In this document: positions 16,142 through 24,766 of the stretch, in pieces
Position numbering within the stretch: position 1 is the first letter of the stretch
Layout: every line of letters begins with the position of its first letter
Source of the DNA: NCEH01 sp043195125
GTDB taxonomy: Bacteria > Pseudomonadota > Alphaproteobacteria > Rhizobiales > Xanthobacteraceae
Direction: 5' to 3' (one strand)
DNA length: 64,000 bases
Assembly (NCBI RefSeq): GCF_043195125.1
Contig: NZ_JBAFWR010000006.1
Notes under the pieces: generated by a model
Databases searched by the model: none
What the model saw: the letters and a program-made list of their open reading frames with translations, nothing else
Told to the model about the DNA's origin: nothing
Translations under genes and position numbers: made by a program

Positions 16142-17308
16142 TCAGTGCTCGGCGGCGGGCGCTGCCCGCAGCGAAAAGCGCAGCGCGGCGAAGGCGACAA
16201 GGCACACCGCCAGAACGGCGGCGGTAACGGCGAAGCCACCGGCTGCCGTGAGGCCGAACAGCGTGGTCGCCCCCGAAGTGAGGATGGGGCCGATTGCGGT
16301 GCCGATGTCTCCGGCCGCCCGGTTGGTGCCGGTTACCGCGCCCGTCTGCTCGGGCGGGATGCCTTCCAGCGCCACCGTCGCCGCCGCCGTCACCAGCGCG
16401 CTGGTGCCGATCATGACGAAGGCCGTACCCACCCAGAGTGCGACTTGCACCGGCGCGAGCCACATCAGCACCACGCCGGCCAGCGTCATCGCGCTCGCCG
16501 CCAGTACGGTGCGGCTCGCGCTCCAGCTGTCGATGAGGCGCGCATTCAGCGGCAGGAAGACCAGGTTGAGGGCGGTGCCCGCGCCGATGATGAGGCCGTA
16601 ATGCTGCGGCGACAAAGAGAGCATGGTGGTCGCCACCGCAGGCACGACCACCCAGGACACGGTAATGCGGGCGAGAAAGCCGGCGAAGGTCATCACCGTG
16701 CCGCTGGCGAGTCCGGCGGTGATGCGGATCGCACCGACCGCCTTTTTCGCCGCGCCGGCGGCCTGCGGCATCAGCAGGGAGATGGGCAGCGCGAGGAGGC
16801 CCAGCAGGGCCTCCACCGCGAAGGGCGCGCGCGGGCCGAACGCGCTGACCACATAGCCCCCCACCACCGGCCCGGCGGAATAAGAGAGCAGCAGCGCGCC
16901 CTGGAACAAGGTCTGCGCGGTGCCGCGTCCCTTCGGCCCGTAGATGTTGATGAGGGCGGTCATGGCCGCCGTGGAGAAGATCGCGATGCCCGCGCCCTGC
17001 ACCACCACCGACACCATGAGCATGCCGTAGCCGAGGTTCGGCAAGCCGAGCAGGGCCCCCATGATCATGATGCCGAGGCCGATCAGGGAGGAGAGGCGCG
17101 CGCCGGCGCGATCGATGGCAAAGCCGGCGGGCACCTCCACCAGGATTCGGGCGAAAGCGAAGGCGGAGATGAGCGCGCCGTGCGCCACCGCCGGCAATCC
17201 CACCGTTAAAGCCGGGATTGCCGGGATCAGCATGCCGATGCCGAGCGTGGCGGCAAAGGCGGCGATGATGATGGCGAAGACCGCCGTGCGGTGCTCAGAG
17301 GGAATCAT
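16142..17308 (-). CDS. MFS transporter
   Basis: The 388-residue protein shows about twelve hydrophobic segments with a central loop near residue 190 (QAAGAAKKAVGA). Motif-A-like residues appear after span 2 (GFAIDRAGARLSS) and are weak. The start ATG 17308 (MIPSEHRTAVF) opens directly into the first span; the frame extends 5' through the haloperoxidase gene and is rejected there. It is convergent with the hydrolase 14930-16135 and downstream of the haloperoxidase 17389-18225, separated by a strong hairpin, so it may have its own promoter. Drug or metabolite export is the family's usual role. Confidence 0.85.
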   Translation of the reverse strand: MIPSEHRTAVFAIIIAAFAATLGIGMLIPAIPALTVGLPAVAHGALISAFAFARILVEVPAGFAIDRAGARLSSLIGLGIMIMGALLGLPNLGYGMLMVSVVVQGAGIAIFSTAAMTALINIYGPKGRGTAQTLFQGALLLSYSAGPVVGGYVVSAFGPRAPFAVEALLGLLALPISLLMPQAAGAAKKAVGAIRITAGLASGTVMTFAGFLARITVSWVVVPAVATTMLSLSPQHYGLIIGAGTALNLVFLPLNARLIDSWSASRTVLAASAMTLAGVVLMWLAPVQVALWVGTAFVMIGTSALVTAAATVALEGIPPEQTGAVTGTNRAAGDIGTAIGPILTSGATTLFGLTAAGGFAVTAAVLAVCLVAFAALRFSLRAAPAAEH

Positions 17309-17352
17309 GGGCGCCTGACCCTGATGGCGAGATGCGAGGCTAGCACGTGGGA

Positions 17353-17377
17353 GCGGGCGCACCATCGGTGCGCCCGC
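17353..17377 (-). terminator. Strong hairpin between haloperoxidase and MFS genes
   Basis: Arms GCGGGCGCACC (17353-17363) and its exact complement (17367-17377) pair over 11 bases around a 3-base loop. It lies 11 bases beyond the minus-strand haloperoxidase stop. No T-run follows, so it may be a terminator or an mRNA stabiliser. Confidence 0.6.
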
Positions 17378-17388
17378 CGGGTTGCGGT

Positions 17389-18225
17389 TCAGCTCTGGAC
17401 GAAGGCGAGCAAATCCGCGTTGAGGACGTCGGCATTGAGCGTCAGCAGGCCGTGGCCGTAGCCCGGATAGGTCTTCAGCGTGCCATTCTTCAGAAGCGGG
17501 GCGGAAAGCCGGGCGCTGTCGTCGATCGGCACGATCTGGTCGTCCTCTCCGTGCAGCACCAGGGTCGGCACGGTGATCGCCTTCAGGTCCTCGGTCTGGT
17601 CGGTTTCCGAGAAGGCCTTGATGCCGTCGTAATGGGCCTTGGCCGAGCCCATCATGCCCTGCCGCCACCAATTGTTGATCACACCCTGGTCGATCTTCGC
17701 GCCCGGCCGGTTGAAGCCGTAGAAGGGGCCGGCCGGCACATCGAGAAAGAATTGCGCCCGGTTGGCGGCGAGGGCTGCGCGGAAGCCGTCGAACACCTCA
17801 ATCGGCAAGCCGCCGGGATTGTTCTGCGTCTTCACCATCAGCGGGGGAACAGCGCTCACCAGCACCGCCTTTGCCACCCGACCCTGCGGTTCGCCATGGC
17901 GGGCGACATAGCGCGCGACTTCGCCGCCACCGGTCGAATGACCGATATGGATGGCATTCCGCAGATCGAGATGCTGCACGACCGCCGCGGCGTCGGCCGC
18001 ATAATGATCCATGTCGTGACCGTCCCAGACCTGGCTTGAACGGCCGTGACCGCGGCGGTCATGGGCGACGACGCGATAGCCCTTGGACAGAAAGAACAGC
18101 ATCTGTGCGTCCCAGTCGTCGGAGGACAAGGGCCAGCCGTGATGGAACATGATGGGCTGTGCGTCCTTCGGACCCCAATCCTTGAAGAAGATTTCAGTGC
18201 CGTCCGTGGTGGTGACCGTGCTCAT
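17389..18225 (-). CDS. Cofactor-free haloperoxidase / perhydrolase-type alpha/beta hydrolase
   Basis: The 278-residue protein is close to bacterial non-heme chloroperoxidases. It begins STVTTTDGTEIFFKDWGP and has HHGWPLSSDDWDAQM, AHDRRGHGRSSQ, the nucleophile elbow GHSTGGGE, the acid in LHGEDDQIVP and His in YPGYGHG. These enzymes are serine hydrolases that form peracids from short carboxylic acids and halogenate only indirectly; esterase activity is also usual. ATG 18225 has AGGAG at good spacing. It is divergent from the GlxA-type regulator at 18351, a plausible controller across the 125-base gap. Confidence 0.9.
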   Translation of the reverse strand: MSTVTTTDGTEIFFKDWGPKDAQPIMFHHGWPLSSDDWDAQMLFFLSKGYRVVAHDRRGHGRSSQVWDGHDMDHYAADAAAVVQHLDLRNAIHIGHSTGGGEVARYVARHGEPQGRVAKAVLVSAVPPLMVKTQNNPGGLPIEVFDGFRAALAANRAQFFLDVPAGPFYGFNRPGAKIDQGVINNWWRQGMMGSAKAHYDGIKAFSETDQTEDLKAITVPTLVLHGEDDQIVPIDDSARLSAPLLKNGTLKTYPGYGHGLLTLNADVLNADLLAFVQS

Positions 18226-18350
18226 GATGCGGAACTCCTCGGTGTGGCCGGGGCGTCATCCCCGGCGGCTCATTCGATGGAGAAACAGTAGCCGTGCATG
18301 ATCCGCTTTCGGATTGGCGCGATGGACAGATTTCAGGCCATAAGTGACAA

Positions 18351-19382
18351 ATGACGAAACCGACCCCCTTCGCCGAAATCGCCATCCTGCTCTATCCCGG
18401 CGCGCAGCTCGGCGCGGTGCATGGACTGACGGATCTGTTCTCGGTCGCAAACCTGATCGTGCATCGCCGCCTCGGCGATGGGGCGCCGCGAATCCGCGTC
18501 AGCCATTGGTGTGTCCGGGAGAACGGCGCGGGCGCGGAACGCGCCTTCGATAGCGATCCAGGCGCTTCAGGGGAGCCGGATTTCATCGTCATGCCGCCCG
18601 CCGTCATCGCGCCGATCACCGCTGACGAGGCGGCACCGTTGGCGCGCTGGTTGCGCGAGCGCCACGCGCGCGGGGCGACCCTGGCGTCGGTCTGCGCCGG
18701 CGCGTTCTTGCTCGGCGAGACCGGGCTGCTGGAGGGCCGCCCTGCCACAACCCACTGGTTCTATGCCAACGACTTCGCGGATCGGTTTCCGAATGCCCGC
18801 ATGGACATCGACAAGCTCGTCATTGACGATGGCGATCTCATCACGGCAGGCGGCCTCATGGCTTGGACGGACCTGGGGCTCAAGCTTGTGGACCGGCTGC
18901 TGGGACCGACCGCGATGCTCGAGACCGCGCGCTTCCTGCTGGTCGACCCGCCGGGCCGCGAGCAGCGGCACTACAGCGTGTTCTCCCCCAAGCTGCGCCA
19001 TGGCGATGAGGCCGTGCTCAAGGTCCAGCATTGGCTGCAGGCGACTGGTGCCCGCGATGCGACGCTTGAGGCGATGGCGGATAAGGCGGGGCTTGAGCCG
19101 CGAACCTTTCTGCGCCGCTTTCACAAGGCAACGGGGCTGAAGCCGACGGAATATTGCCAGCATCTTCGGGTCGGCAAGGCGCGTGAGATGCTGGAGACCA
19201 GCACGCGCCCCGTCGAGCAGATCGCGTGGGATGTCGGCTACGAGGATCCGGGCTCGTTTCGAAAAGTCTTCCTCAAAGTGACAGGCCTCGCGCCCCGCGA
19301 GTATCGCGAGCGGTTCGGGCTCGCGGCCATTCGCGAGGGCATTCCGCCAGAGGATGCGGGGAGGCTGAAGGCTCCCCGTTAA
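18351..19382 (+). CDS. GlxA/FtrA-type AraC-family regulator
   Basis: The protein has 343 residues. The N-terminal domain (about 8-190) is a DJ-1/PfpI amidotransferase-like fold (EIAILLYPGAQLGAVHGLTD, with the nucleophile-elbow-like SVCAGAFLL containing Cys). The C-terminal domain (about 215-325) carries two AraC helix-turn-helix motifs: EAMADKAGLEPRTFLRRFHK and EQIAWDVGYEDPGSFRKVF. Such regulators respond to nitrogen compounds or carbonyls in characterised cases, but the ligand here is unknown. It is divergent from the haloperoxidase gene. Confidence 0.9.
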   Translation: MTKPTPFAEIAILLYPGAQLGAVHGLTDLFSVANLIVHRRLGDGAPRIRVSHWCVRENGAGAERAFDSDPGASGEPDFIVMPPAVIAPITADEAAPLARWLRERHARGATLASVCAGAFLLGETGLLEGRPATTHWFYANDFADRFPNARMDIDKLVIDDGDLITAGGLMAWTDLGLKLVDRLLGPTAMLETARFLLVDPPGREQRHYSVFSPKLRHGDEAVLKVQHWLQATGARDATLEAMADKAGLEPRTFLRRFHKATGLKPTEYCQHLRVGKAREMLETSTRPVEQIAWDVGYEDPGSFRKVFLKVTGLAPREYRERFGLAAIREGIPPEDAGRLKAPR

Positions 19383-19565
19383 AGCTCACCCCCTGCCGAG
19401 ATGGCGGTTGTGTCCTGTTGGCGAATCGCGACCAGGACTGACGCAAAGAGAAGAGCTTTTTTTACCGCTCGCACATACTGTAACCTATTGGGGGGCGAGT
19501 GATTTGCGGTGCCGGGAGGCCAGTCGCACAGCTGCACATCGCCTCAAATTGGGAGGGGATGGCAG

Positions 19566-21389
19566 ATGTGCATGGCGTGTAGTTGGGCCCCCTATTTCGA
19601 GGCGTTCGGCCGGGCTAGCGGCCTGAACCGCCGGTCGGTTCTGGGCGCCGGCATGGCGATGACGGCAGCGGCCGCCCTGGCGCCCGTCTTCCGCGCGACT
19701 GAGGCGCGGGCGCAGGACGGCCGCGCGGCGGCGGCCACCGACGGCGCGGCCGATTTCGTGTTCCGCAACGGGCCGGTCTATACCCTCTCAGGCGCCCAGC
19801 CCTGGGCGAAGGCCGTGGCGGTGCGCGGCAAGACCATCATCCACGTGGGCGACGAGGCCGGCGCCATGGCGCTCGCGGGCCCGAAGACGCAGGTGATCGA
19901 CCTCAAGGGACGCCTGCTCATGCCGGGCTTCGTCGAGGGGCATACCCATCCCCTGCTCGGGGCGTTCCTCACCTCCGGCGTCGACCTCCAGCTGCCAACC
20001 ATGAAGGATGCCCTCGCGGCCATCGAGCAATATGCGAAGGAAAACCCCACCGGCCCGATCCGCGGCTTCGGCTGGCGCGTGGATATGTTCCCGCCCGAGG
20101 GCCCGAGCCGCGCCGAACTCGACCGCATCCTGCCCGACCGGCCGGCCTTCTTCTTCGCCATCGATGGACACAGCCTCTGGGTGAATTCCAAGGCGCTGGA
20201 GATGGCCGGCGTCAACCGGGACACGCCGGACCCTATCCCGCGCTTCAGCTATTACGCCCGCGATCAGAAGGGCGAGCCCACCGGCTATGTGCTGGAAACG
20301 AACGCGGTGCTCTCGCTTGTCAACGCGGTTGAGCCGATCACCGCCGCCGCTCTGGGCAAGCTGCTCGACGGCTGGCTGCCCAAGGCCGCCGCCGCCGGCA
20401 TCACCTCGATCTTCGATGCCGGCGTGCCGCCCATCGGCTCTGACCAAGGTGCAGTGATCAATCTCTATGTGGACGCCGAGAAGCGCGATGCCCTCCCGTT
20501 CCGGGTATCGGCATCCTATTCGGTGAAAAGCCTGCCGATCGACGACGTGGTGGAGAAGCTCAAGGATGTCCGCAGCCGGGTGTCGAGCGAACTGGTGAAC
20601 GTGGATATCGTCAAGATCGTCGGCGACGGCTCGCAGGGCGGCTATACCGCGTGGCTGATCGAGCCTTATGCCGACCTGCCCAGCTCGACCGGCGCCTCGC
20701 CCTTCTCAGAGGAGCAATGGCATCAACTCATCGGCGCGGTCGATGCCGCCGGTTTTGACGTGCATGTTCATGCCTGCGGCGAGCGCACTGCGCGCGTGGC
20801 CCTCGACGCGATCGAGAAGGCAATGGCGGTGAACCCCAAGCGCGACCGTCGCAACGCCATCGCCCATCTGGTCTATGTGGACGACAGCGACAATCCGCGC
20901 TTCGCCAAGCTCGGCGTCACCGCCCAGTTCTCCGCCAATTGGTCATCGGCTGATCCGGACACGCTGCTGAACATGACGGCGCGCTACGGGCAGCCGCGCG
21001 CCAGCCAGATGTACCGCACCAAGACGATCCTCAAGCAGGGTGGGCGGGTGTCGTTCGGCACCGACTGGCCGGCAGCAGGCTATTTCTCCACCTACAAGCC
21101 GCTCGATTCCATCGAGGTGGGCGTCACCCGCCAGCTGATCGGGAAAGCCGATGCCCCAGTGCTGGCGCCGGCCGACGAACGGCTGACAGTGGCCGAGGCG
21201 ATTCACGCCAACACGCTCGGTGCCGCTTATCAGATCCGCATGGAGGATAAGGTGGGATCGCTGGAAGTGGGCAAGCTGGCGGACCTGATCGTTCTCGATC
21301 GCAACATCCTCGAAGGCGACCCGCATGACATCCACAAAGCAAAGGTCGAGCTGACCATGATGAACGGCAAGATCCGCCACAAGGCGTGA
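19566..21389 (+). CDS. Exported YtcJ/NfdA-type amidohydrolase
   Basis: The protein has 607 residues from ATG 19566, preceded by GGGAGGGG. The N-terminus (MCMACSW..) is followed by NRRSVLGAG and a hydrophobic stretch ending ARAQ, a Tat-like export signal. The remainder is an amidohydrolase barrel: MPGFVEGHTHPLLG (HxH metal ligands), DVHVHACGE, NAIAHLVY and SFGTDWPAAGYF with the catalytic Asp. YtcJ-like proteins include N-substituted formamide deformylase, acting on amides or related C-N bonds. It stands between an AraC-type regulator and a small secreted protein on the same strand; a periplasmic hydrolase of amides is the best guess. Confidence 0.9.
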   Translation: MCMACSWAPYFEAFGRASGLNRRSVLGAGMAMTAAAALAPVFRATEARAQDGRAAAATDGAADFVFRNGPVYTLSGAQPWAKAVAVRGKTIIHVGDEAGAMALAGPKTQVIDLKGRLLMPGFVEGHTHPLLGAFLTSGVDLQLPTMKDALAAIEQYAKENPTGPIRGFGWRVDMFPPEGPSRAELDRILPDRPAFFFAIDGHSLWVNSKALEMAGVNRDTPDPIPRFSYYARDQKGEPTGYVLETNAVLSLVNAVEPITAAALGKLLDGWLPKAAAAGITSIFDAGVPPIGSDQGAVINLYVDAEKRDALPFRVSASYSVKSLPIDDVVEKLKDVRSRVSSELVNVDIVKIVGDGSQGGYTAWLIEPYADLPSSTGASPFSEEQWHQLIGAVDAAGFDVHVHACGERTARVALDAIEKAMAVNPKRDRRNAIAHLVYVDDSDNPRFAKLGVTAQFSANWSSADPDTLLNMTARYGQPRASQMYRTKTILKQGGRVSFGTDWPAAGYFSTYKPLDSIEVGVTRQLIGKADAPVLAPADERLTVAEAIHANTLGAAYQIRMEDKVGSLEVGKLADLIVLDRNILEGDPHDIHKAKVELTMMNGKIRHKA

Positions 21390-21453
21390 TGCCCGGTGCC
21401 CTTTTGGCAATCGCGACAATCGTCGCCGATACGCAAGAAAAACGGAGGACGTC

Positions 21454-21780
21454 ATGAAATCACTTCTCGGACTGCTGGTGCTCCTCACGGCGCTCGGCAG
21501 CTTTTCCGCCCAGGCTCAGCCCCTCCCCGAAATCTGCTCCAAGAAAAAATCCTGCTTCATGACCTTCGACGGGCGGGACCGCAGCTTTTGCCAAGCCTAT
21601 GTCGAAGGACAATCCTGCTTCATGGCCTTCAACTCCTCGGTCGATCGCGGCTGGTGCCAGCACCTGCGCGAAGGCCAATCGTGTTTGATGGCGCTTGACG
21701 GGGATGCACGGCGCGACTGTGAGGCGGGCCGCATTCCGCGCGAGCACCGGCACTGGATGCGGCTCTGCAATAGTTGGTAG
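21454..21780 (+). CDS. Secreted protein with three Cys-rich repeats
   Basis: The 108 residues start at ATG 21454. Residues 1-21 form a signal peptide ending SAQA. The mature part contains three consecutive units of about 22 residues: KSCFMTFDG..RSFCQAYVEG, QSCFMAFNS..RGWCQHLREG and QSCLMALDG..RRDCEAG. There are eight cysteines (28, 34, 46, 55, 68, 77, 89, 105), spaced x11-12 within units and x8 between them. An even number of Cys in an exported protein suggests four disulfides. I do not recognise a named family. It follows the amidohydrolase by 64 bases on the same strand and may be cotranscribed. Confidence 0.75.
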   Translation: MKSLLGLLVLLTALGSFSAQAQPLPEICSKKKSCFMTFDGRDRSFCQAYVEGQSCFMAFNSSVDRGWCQHLREGQSCLMALDGDARRDCEAGRIPREHRHWMRLCNSW

Positions 21781-21916
21781 GCGGGCCGCGCGGCCTTGCG
21801 GTGCCGACCCGCGCCGCAACGCCCGCGCGGCCTGGGCGCTGCCGCCGTTTCCCAACGCCGCGGAGCCGAAACGATAACCAAAGATCGCCCGCTGCGCTGC
21901 GGGCGAACCCGTCGGC

Positions 21917-22615
21917 TCAGGAGTCGGAGCTTCCGGTGAGACGCGCATGCCCCACACCATTGCGCGCCGGGGCGTGCTTCGCCTGGACGCGCGGGGATTC
22001 CCCGATCGGCCGGCGAGAGAGCTGGGCCGCGGCGCGCTCCGCGCCGTTCAGCTGTTTGGGATCGTAACTGACGCAGATAAGCCGCGCGTCGCCCGGTCCG
22101 ACGCTGACAAAGCCGTGGCCCATGCGACTGTCGATATAGAGGCTCTCGCCAACCTCGAGCCGGACCGGCTGGTAGTGTTCGAGATAGACGTCTACTGCGC
22201 CTTCGAGCACGAGGATGAACTCTTCGCCTTCGTGGCTGCTCCAGTCGTTCGCATGCGGCTGCGTGCGGGATTGGATTGTCATGACCACCGGCAACATTGC
22301 CTTAGAGATCAGATCCGAGGCATGCATGCTGTAGACATAGCGGTCGTTGGTCACCTCGGCGGCATCGCCCCGCCGCGTCACCGCGCGGCGTGCGCCGCTC
22401 GTCTCGCGCTCCTTGTCCGAGACCAGGCTCTCGAAAGCCACGCCCAGACCGACCGCGATCTTCCTCAAGGTGCCGTAGACGGGCGAGACCTGATCGTTCT
22501 CGATCTTCGACAGGGTCGAAACAGCCACGTCGCAAAGCTTGCTGACCTCGTTCAGCGTCATCGACCGCTCGGCGCGCAACTGCCGCAGCCGTGCCCCTAA
22601 AGTATACACGTCCAA
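21917..22615 (-). CDS. XRE-cupin transcriptional regulator
   Basis: The protein has 232 residues. Residues about 5-60 are a Cro/CI-type helix-turn-helix (LRQLRAERSMTLNEVSKLCD and STLSKIENDQVSPVYGTLRK). Residues about 110-185 are a cupin-2 barrel (HEGEEFILVLEGAVDVY and GESLYIDSRMGHGFVSV), a sensor for a small metabolite. The last 40 residues are Arg/Ala-rich. Such XRE-cupin proteins regulate catabolic or polyamine genes. The gene is divergent from the ABC importer starting at 22844, and the gap contains a perfect dyad, so it probably controls that operon and itself. Confidence 0.9.
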   Translation of the reverse strand: MDVYTLGARLRQLRAERSMTLNEVSKLCDVAVSTLSKIENDQVSPVYGTLRKIAVGLGVAFESLVSDKERETSGARRAVTRRGDAAEVTNDRYVYSMHASDLISKAMLPVVMTIQSRTQPHANDWSSHEGEEFILVLEGAVDVYLEHYQPVRLEVGESLYIDSRMGHGFVSVGPGDARLICVSYDPKQLNGAERAAAQLSRRPIGESPRVQAKHAPARNGVGHARLTGSSDS

Positions 22616-22679
22616 TCCTCCGTGCCGCCTCTGCAGGCAGAAGCAGCCATCTAGGTACCATCTTTCACCTATGCGCTCA

Positions 22680-22699
22680 AATTTTCCTTGATGAAAATT
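22680..22699. promoter_or_regulatory. Perfect dyad in the divergent XRE-cupin/ABC promoter
   Basis: AATTTTC-N6-GAAAATT is a perfect inverted repeat with 7-base arms. It lies in the 228-base gap between the XRE-cupin gene (start 22615) and the ABC binding-protein gene (start 22844). A second, looser TGAAA...TTTCA pair lies at about 22711-22729. AT-rich dyads at this position in a GC-rich genome fit an operator for the adjacent regulator. Confidence 0.5.
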
Positions 22700-22843
22700 C
22701 GTGCTTGACGGTGAAATGCCCTGCTTTCATGCTTGAGATACGCCACGAAGAAAAAAGCCCCATCCCACGAGGGCGAAGACTGGCGGTCCAGAGGTGGCAC
22801 GCGAGCCACCGGGTATTGCGTCACGAATATCCGAGAAATAAAT

Positions 22844-23905
22844 ATGGCTCAGAACAGCAACACCATTCTGCCAATTCGCCGGCGTGACCTTATCCTCGGC
22901 GCAGCCGGGTTGGTTTCCACTTTTGCGATCGGCGGTCGCGCCAAGGCGCAACAGGCCGCGCGCCCTCTGCGTATTGCCGATACTTCGGCCGTGCACGAGA
23001 TGTCAGTCTATGCCATTCCCGACTTTCTGCCGGAAGGAAAGTATAAGGCGGAGCAATACAATTTCGGTGCCTCCGGAACCAGTATTCTCGCGGCGATGAT
23101 GAATGGCCGCTGCGATGCCATGAGCAACGCCAACAGCTATCTGGTGACGGCGCGGTCGGAAGGGGCGTCGCTGGTCGCGGTCTGCGGCGTGGCCGGCAAG
23201 GGACAGGCCATCTGCGCCCGCACCGACAAGGGCATCAAGACCTTCGAGGATCTCGCGGGCCGCAAGCTCGCCACCCGGTCGATGACCAGCTCGCACGTGA
23301 TGATGCAGATCGCGTTGCGCGCCGTCGGCATCGATCCGAAGAAGGATTGCACCATCCTCGATTGCGGCCAGCCGGCCGGCTTCACCTTGATGCTGGAAAA
23401 TGGCGATGCCGACGGCGGCCAGATCTGGGAGCCCTTCGCCTCGATTGCCGCCGCCCGGCCCAACATTCAGAAGCTCCAGCTCGATCGCTTCTTCGAACTG
23501 ACGTGGCGGACCCACTCCTCCCTGTTCGTGACGCAGAAGCTCATCGACGAGCAGCCCGACGTGGTGCGCGACCTGGTTGCCGCGAACATCAAGGCGGTGG
23601 AGGCGGTTAAAACCGACCGCGCCCGCTACATGCAGATCGTCGCCAAGCGCGCCGGCCAGCCTGAGTCGGTGCTGGCGGCGGCCATCGACAATTGCGCACC
23701 CCGGCCGGAGATGGACACCACGATGTTCTACCGGATGTCCGACGAGATGCGCAGCCTCGGCATGATCCGCAACGATGTCACTCGGGAAATGGACGGGGCG
23801 GTGAACTACACCTTCGTGTCCGAACTGACGGGTCGCTCGAAGGAATCCCTCGGCTACGTCTCCTATGACGACTTCAAGGCGGGAAAGAAGGCGCAGATCC
23901 AATGA
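22844..23905 (+). CDS. NitT/TauT-type ABC substrate-binding protein
   Basis: The protein has 353 residues from ATG 22844. The N-terminus carries IRRRDLILGAAGLVSTFAIG and ends GRAKAQ, a twin-arginine signal. The mature protein is a periplasmic binding protein of the SsuA/TauA/nitrate class (SGTSILAAMMNGRCDAM, LAGRKLATRSMTSSHVM, ENGDADGGQIWEPFASIAA). The ligand is not deducible; relatives bind sulfonates, taurine, nitrate, pyrimidine precursors or aromatics. The 5'-extended frame to 22733 lacks a ribosome binding site. Its stop overlaps the permease start (ATGA at 23902), giving an SBP-permease-ATPase operon that continues into two hydrolase-like genes. Confidence 0.9.
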   Translation: MAQNSNTILPIRRRDLILGAAGLVSTFAIGGRAKAQQAARPLRIADTSAVHEMSVYAIPDFLPEGKYKAEQYNFGASGTSILAAMMNGRCDAMSNANSYLVTARSEGASLVAVCGVAGKGQAICARTDKGIKTFEDLAGRKLATRSMTSSHVMMQIALRAVGIDPKKDCTILDCGQPAGFTLMLENGDADGGQIWEPFASIAAARPNIQKLQLDRFFELTWRTHSSLFVTQKLIDEQPDVVRDLVAANIKAVEAVKTDRARYMQIVAKRAGQPESVLAAAIDNCAPRPEMDTTMFYRMSDEMRSLGMIRNDVTREMDGAVNYTFVSELTGRSKESLGYVSYDDFKAGKKAQIQ

Positions 23906-24759
23906 GCGTCACGTCCTCCATCACCGAGCGGAGAGCTGAACGCAAGCCGGGCTTTATCTTGCGATCGATCAAGATCGACCCGTTCGCAGTCGGCGTGCCG
24001 GCGGCTCTGATCCTCGCCTGGTGGCTCGCGGACATGACCCGCTCGAGCGAGTTCTCCATGTTCCCGACCCTCGGGAGCGTGGTCTCCTGCTGGATCGACT
24101 GGATCTTCAACACGAGTGACGGCAAGAACTTCTTCTCCGGCACTTTCATGGTCGATCTTGTGGCCAGCATCTCGCGCGTCCTGGGTGGTCTTGTGCTGGG
24201 CTCGGTGATGGCGATCACGCTCGGCCTCGCCGTGCTGTGGGTGCCGCTGCTGGAACGCTTGACCGATCCCATCGTCCAGATGCTCCGCCCGATCCCGAAG
24301 ACGGCGTTCCTTCCGTTCGCCGTGCTCCTGTTCGGCCTGGGCAACGGCCCGGCGCTGTTCATCACGACCTATGGCGTCTTCCTCATCGTCTACGTGCAGG
24401 TGGTGATGAGCATCAAGCTGGTGCCCGCGGATCTGCGAAACGCGGGGCGGATGCTGGGCTCCAGCCGCCGGCAGGTGCTGACCACGGTGGTGCTTCCGGC
24501 GGCCTTGCCGGGTATCTGCGGCGGCATCCGCATCGGCGCCTCCTACGCATGGCTCATCCTCATTCTCGCGGAGATGCTCGCGGTGCGAGAGGGCTTCGGC
24601 TACGTGCTCTGGCACGGCTACGAGTTCATGCGCATGGATGTCGTGGTTGCCGCCATGCTCACCATCGGCGTGTGCGGCTTTCTCACCGATCGCGTCATCG
24701 TCATGCTCATGCGCAGTCGTCTGTCATGGGCGGAAGATATTGCTCAAGCGAACGTATGA
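23902..24759 (+). CDS. ABC transporter permease (SsuC/TauC type)
   Basis: This 285-residue inner-membrane protein has about six spans. The BPD permease segment, with the coupling-helix EAA-like loop, is seen as VPADLRNAGRMLGSSRRQVL then VLPAALPGICGGIRI. The unusual N-terminal 30 residues are charged. It forms the translocation pore for the ligand delivered by the binding protein 22844-23905. Its ATG overlaps the upstream stop by four bases, and the ATPase follows after 7 bases, so the three are translationally linked. Both overlap and order match other importers of the NitT/TauT class. Confidence 0.92.
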   Translation: MSVTSSITERRAERKPGFILRSIKIDPFAVGVPAALILAWWLADMTRSSEFSMFPTLGSVVSCWIDWIFNTSDGKNFFSGTFMVDLVASISRVLGGLVLGSVMAITLGLAVLWVPLLERLTDPIVQMLRPIPKTAFLPFAVLLFGLGNGPALFITTYGVFLIVYVQVVMSIKLVPADLRNAGRMLGSSRRQVLTTVVLPAALPGICGGIRIGASYAWLILILAEMLAVREGFGYVLWHGYEFMRMDVVVAAMLTIGVCGFLTDRVIVMLMRSRLSWAEDIAQANV

Positions 24760-24766
24760 GGCTGCC

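Noticed and set aside
24638..24766. Upstream ATG for the ABC ATPase gene
   Set aside because: It would place 43 unrelated residues inside the permease gene; GTG 24767 matches the family N-terminus.
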